NCBI RefSeq assembly: GCF_016464365.1
Contig: NZ_JADCUC010000002.1
Location: 302,001-366,000 of the forward strand
Direction: 5' to 3'
Length of the DNA stretch: 64,000 nucleotides
Source: Sandaracinobacteroides hominis
GTDB taxonomy: Bacteria; Pseudomonadota; Alphaproteobacteria; Sphingomonadales; Sphingomonadaceae
Of the stretch, positions 61,446 through 64,000 are shown piece by piece. Within the stretch, counting starts at the first letter, position 1, and each line of letters starts with the position of its first letter. A program made the translations under genes and the position numbers. The notes under the pieces are model-generated. The model was not told the origin of the DNA, did not search any database, and worked only from the letters and a program-made list of their open reading frames with translations.

Positions 61446-63377
61446 ATGCGCATCCTTGCCCCGGCCATCGCCCTTTGTCTCGCCTCCGCAGCCCTTGCGC
61501 AGGCCCCCACCATTCGCCAGCAGGGCAGCGCCCGGCTGGAAAATGTGCCGGCAATCCCGGCGGATGTGTCGGCCGCGGTGCAGCTCTACCAGAACAGCCG
61601 CGCCGCCGAGCTGGAGGACTGGCTGGCCGACGGCTCGATGCTGGTCGCCACCCGCTTCGGCGAAACGCGGCAGCTGCACCATGTCGCTGCCCCCGGCGCC
61701 GCCCGCACCCAGCTCACCTTCGGCCGCGAGCCGATCTCGTCGGCCACCGCCATTCCCGGCACCAACAGCTTCATCCTGGGCCGCGACACCGGCGGCGACG
61801 AATGGTTCCAGCTCTATCTGAAGGGCCTCACCGGCCCGGCAAGATTGCTGACCCGGCCCGGCACCCGCAACCAGTCCCCGGTGGTCAGCAAGGACGGCAG
61901 GCTGCTGGTCTGGTCGCAGGCGGTGAAGGGCTCGGGCAGCTATGCGCTGCTGGCGATCGATCCGTCGGCGCCGGCAGAACCGCGCCTGCTCCTGCAGGCG
62001 GACGGCGCCGTCGGCCCGGCCGATATCGCCGCCGACGGCAAGTCGCTGCTCTATGTCCGCAACATCTCCAACCGCGAGAACCAGATCTTCCGGCTGGACA
62101 TCGCCAGCGGCCAATCGACCCGCATCGCCCCCGACGCACCGCCCGCCCGCTATGAATCGCCGCGCCTTCTGGGCGACAGCATCCTCGCCATCTCGGATCA
62201 GGGCAGCGACACCCGCCGTCTGGTCCGCATCGATCCGGCCAGCGGCAAGCTCACGCCGCTGCTGCCGGCGCTGAACTGGGATGTGGAGGAATTCACCATC
62301 TCCCCCGATGGCCGCACGCTCGCCTATGCAGTGAACGAGGACGGCTATTCCAGCATCCACCTGTTCGACGTCGGCACGGGCAAGGCGCTTGGCGCGCCCG
62401 CCTTTCCGAAGGGCGTGCTGACCGGCCTCAAATTCTCGCCCGACGGCAGCAAGCTGGCGGCCGCCTTCACCAGCGCCCGATCGGCCGGCGACATCTGGTC
62501 GCTCACCCTCGCCGACGACAAGGTGACGCGCTGGACCAGCTCCGAACTGGGCGAGCTGGATGCTGCGAAGCTGGCCGAACCCAGGCTCATCCGCTTCAAA
62601 TCGTTCGACGGCCTCTCGGTGCCCGCCTTCGTCTATCGCCCCGCCGGCATCGCGCCCGGCGTCCGCACGCCCGTCATCATCGACATCCACGGCGGCCCCG
62701 AAGCACAGACCCGACCCATCTGGAACTATGGCGCGCAATATTTCGCCGATACGCTGCAGGCGACCGTGATCCTGCCCAACGTCCGCGGCTCGGACGGCTA
62801 TGGCAAACGCTACCTGAACCTCGACAACGCCGCGAAGCGCGAGGATTCGGTAAAGGATATCGGCGCCCTGCTCGATTGGGTGAAGGCGCAGCCCGACCTC
62901 GATGCCGCCCGCGTCGCCGTCTATGGCCAGAGCTACGGCGGCTACATGTCGCTCGCGGTGATGACACACTATTCCGACCGGCTGGTCGGCGGCGTCGAGC
63001 GCTACGGGATCAGCGACTTCGCCTCCTTCCTCAACAACACCGAAGCCTATCGCCGCGACAACCGCCGGGCCGAATATGGCGACGAGCGCGATCCTCAGAT
63101 GCAGAAGGTGTTTGCGCGGATTTCGCCGATGGCCAACATTGCGAAGATCTCCAAGCCGATGCTGGTGATGCAGGGCGCCAATGATCCGCGCGTGCCGCAA
63201 TCGGAATCCGATCAGGTCGTCGCCAAGCTGCGCGCCAACGGGGTCGAGACCTGGTATGTCCTCTTCGCCGACGAGGGCCATGGCTTCCAGAAGAAGCCCA
63301 ACAACGATCTCCGCCGCGAGGTGGAGACGGTGTTCCTGAAGAAGCTGTTCTCAGCCGGGGAAAAGCCTAGGACGTGA
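61446..63377 (+). CDS. Secreted S9-family prolyl oligopeptidase
   Basis: A 643-residue exported serine peptidase with signal peptide MRILAPAIALCLASAALAQ. An N-terminal beta-propeller (repeats such as FTISPDGRTLAYAVNEDGYSSIHLFD) gates the catalytic domain. There Ser496 is in VYGQSYGGYMS, Asp in QGANDPRVPQSE and His in DEGHGFQKK. The last codons (Arg-Thr-stop) come from the left arm of an inverted-repeat element, so the original C-terminus may have been replaced by an insertion. Confidence 0.93.
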   Translation: MRILAPAIALCLASAALAQAPTIRQQGSARLENVPAIPADVSAAVQLYQNSRAAELEDWLADGSMLVATRFGETRQLHHVAAPGAARTQLTFGREPISSATAIPGTNSFILGRDTGGDEWFQLYLKGLTGPARLLTRPGTRNQSPVVSKDGRLLVWSQAVKGSGSYALLAIDPSAPAEPRLLLQADGAVGPADIAADGKSLLYVRNISNRENQIFRLDIASGQSTRIAPDAPPARYESPRLLGDSILAISDQGSDTRRLVRIDPASGKLTPLLPALNWDVEEFTISPDGRTLAYAVNEDGYSSIHLFDVGTGKALGAPAFPKGVLTGLKFSPDGSKLAAAFTSARSAGDIWSLTLADDKVTRWTSSELGELDAAKLAEPRLIRFKSFDGLSVPAFVYRPAGIAPGVRTPVIIDIHGGPEAQTRPIWNYGAQYFADTLQATVILPNVRGSDGYGKRYLNLDNAAKREDSVKDIGALLDWVKAQPDLDAARVAVYGQSYGGYMSLAVMTHYSDRLVGGVERYGISDFASFLNNTEAYRRDNRRAEYGDERDPQMQKVFARISPMANIAKISKPMLVMQGANDPRVPQSESDQVVAKLRANGVETWYVLFADEGHGFQKKPNNDLRREVETVFLKKLFSAGEKPRT

Positions 63378-63637
63378 ACCCCTAAACGGAAGGCGTTTTG
63401 ATGGGTCAGGCAGGCGAAATCGGCGTTGGCGACGGCCGAAAGCGGGGCTTTGCCCCCCGGTGAGGACGGCGACGGCGTTGATTTCGCCTGCCTGACCCAC
63501 CGGAGGCGCGGTTTTCAGACCCGATCCAGCGCTCGCTGCGCTTGCCAGCTACCTGCAGGTAGCCGGTCTGCGCTTGCTCGCTCGTCTCGGGGCTGAAAAC
63601 CGCGTCAAAATGCCTTCCGTTTAGGGGTTCACGTCCT
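63367..63637. repeat. 271-bp MITE-like element with long terminal inverted repeats
   Basis: Outer arms 63369-63401 and 63605-63637 are 33 bases long with one mismatch; the left arm extends to CTAGGACGTGAA from 63367. Nested inside is a perfect 19-base inverted repeat (63403-63421 and 63480-63498), beginning GGGTCAGGCAGGCGAAATC. No gene is inside. The left arm carries the stop codon of the peptidase gene, and the right arm ends two bases before the minus-strand mini-gene. Partial relatives lie at 59.3 kb and 63.97 kb. Confidence 0.85.
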
Positions 63638-63639
63638 GC

Positions 63640-63843
63640 TCAATAGTCCCACATGTCCCGGCTGTCTTCCGGCGCAGGCTCCGCGCCCAGAATGGCGGTC
63701 GCCGCCAGCATCACGCCAAGCGCCGCCCAATGGACAAGCGTGCCGCCGAGCACGCCGAGCGAGACCTTCGCCCGGTGCCAGGCGCGCAAGATATCGTGTG
63801 GAACTGCCGGGTCTGCCACCGGGGCCTGAAATATCGAAGCCAT
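63640..63843 (-). CDS. Small hypothetical single-pass membrane protein
   Basis: A 67-residue protein with one hydrophobic helix (VSLGVLGGTLVHWAALGVMLAATAILGA) and an acidic C-terminus (EPAPEDSRDMWDY). GGGGA precedes the ATG by eight bases. An inverted copy of the 16-base AT-rich motif lies 21 bases upstream. No family recognised. Confidence 0.55.
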   Translation of the reverse strand: MASIFQAPVADPAVPHDILRAWHRAKVSLGVLGGTLVHWAALGVMLAATAILGAEPAPEDSRDMWDY

Positions 63844-63863
63844 GTTGCCGTCCCCAAATATGG

Positions 63864-63879
63864 TTATCGTTGGTATTTT
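63864..63879 (-). repeat. 16-bp motif AAAATACCAACGATAA, copy 2
   Basis: Exact inverted copy of 59199-59214, upstream of the small membrane-protein gene, again followed by ATATT two bases later. Possibly a promoter or operator element shared by two small genes. Confidence 0.5.
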
Positions 63880-63968
63880 TACTGTCCGATCCGGCGAGGG
63901 AGCCGGAACGTCCTTAACCCATAAACCATGTTTGGCTTCGCAACCGTAAACCTTGGTTACATCGCGCC

Positions 63969-63986
63969 AGGACGTTCACGTCCTAG
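63969..63986. repeat. Short end of another repeat copy (TTCACGTCCTAG)
   Basis: AGGACGTTCACGTCCT forms a palindrome, and 63975-63986 repeats the 12-base end TTCACGTCCTAG found at 59362 and, inverted, at 63367. It may be the edge of a further element cut by the window end. Confidence 0.45.
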
Positions 63987-64000
63987 ATAAGCCCCTCGGC

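Noticed and set aside
59994-63281. A 1095-codon open frame on the minus strand
   Set aside because: Antisense to the monooxygenase and peptidase genes, with shadow-frame composition and no recognisable domain.
63730-63924. 64-codon plus-strand frame with Cys residues near the window end
   Set aside because: It runs across the start of the minus-strand mini-gene and the AT-rich motif, with no ribosome site; the minus-strand frame has better signals.

Overview
The window is high-GC DNA from an alphaproteobacterium, most likely a member of the Sphingomonadales. The evidence is a PEP-CTERM-like signal peptide, a SUF operon headed by an Rrf2 regulator with a DUF59 gene, a DUF6356 protein, a TonB-dependent receptor inside a catabolic cluster, and several Nu-like glutathione transferases. 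No phage, integrase, CRISPR array, rRNA or complete insertion sequence was seen. One tRNA, Arg(ACG), is present.

Layout. 0-2.3 kb: the tail of an unidentified gene, then polyphosphate kinase. 2.4-6.6 kb: a compact operon with a GT2 glycosyltransferase, hexapeptide acyltransferase, dedicated acyl carrier protein, AMP-dependent ligase and SDR. It looks like an ACP-based route that makes and attaches an acyl group to a glycan. 6.6-9.5 kb: a BaiN-type flavoprotein and a DEAD-box helicase. 9.5-15.3 kb: a complete RND efflux operon on the minus strand (adaptor, pump, outer-membrane channel). 15.4-38.7 kb: purU, then a large catabolic region. It holds two MarR regulators, two acyl-CoA ligases, two alpha/beta hydrolases, a kinase/divergent enolase/2-hydroxyacid dehydrogenase run, and a short MetE-like zinc protein. 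It also holds VOC, SMP-30, CMD and NTF2-like proteins, an SDR, an MFS transporter, four glutathione transferases, a TonB receptor and a DUF3237 protein. 38.7-48.6 kb: mixed housekeeping genes (sugar dehydrogenase, membrane protein, tRNA, serine hydrolase, MFS, Lrp, pyruvate kinase, DUF1244, OYE). 48.7-51.8 kb: a glycine-rich double cold-shock protein, thymidine kinase and a CDF metal exporter. 51.9-58.9 kb: the SUF iron-sulfur operon. 59-64 kb: a PEP-CTERM-like mini-peptide, DUF1275, a flavin monooxygenase, a prolyl oligopeptidase, and a family of short inverted-repeat elements.

The strongest new signal is a short palindrome, TTAG-N4-CTA(T/A/C). It occurs seven times, always between genes, and almost only in the 16-39 kb catabolic region. 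It sits in front of both MarR genes, both acyl-CoA ligases, the MetE-like gene, the MFS operon and a truncated SDR, the TonB receptor/DUF3237 divergon, a glutathione transferase, and an Lrp gene at 45 kb. I read this as the operator of one local regulon. A second palindrome, GTCAA-N5-TTGAY, precedes three minus-strand operons of the same region. Inside the regulon, a kinase, an enolase paralogue with altered active-site residues, a 2-hydroxyacid dehydrogenase and a hydrolase lacking its nucleophile serine form one overlapping operon. Together they suggest an undescribed pathway through a phosphorylated acid. The substrate cannot be read from the sequence.
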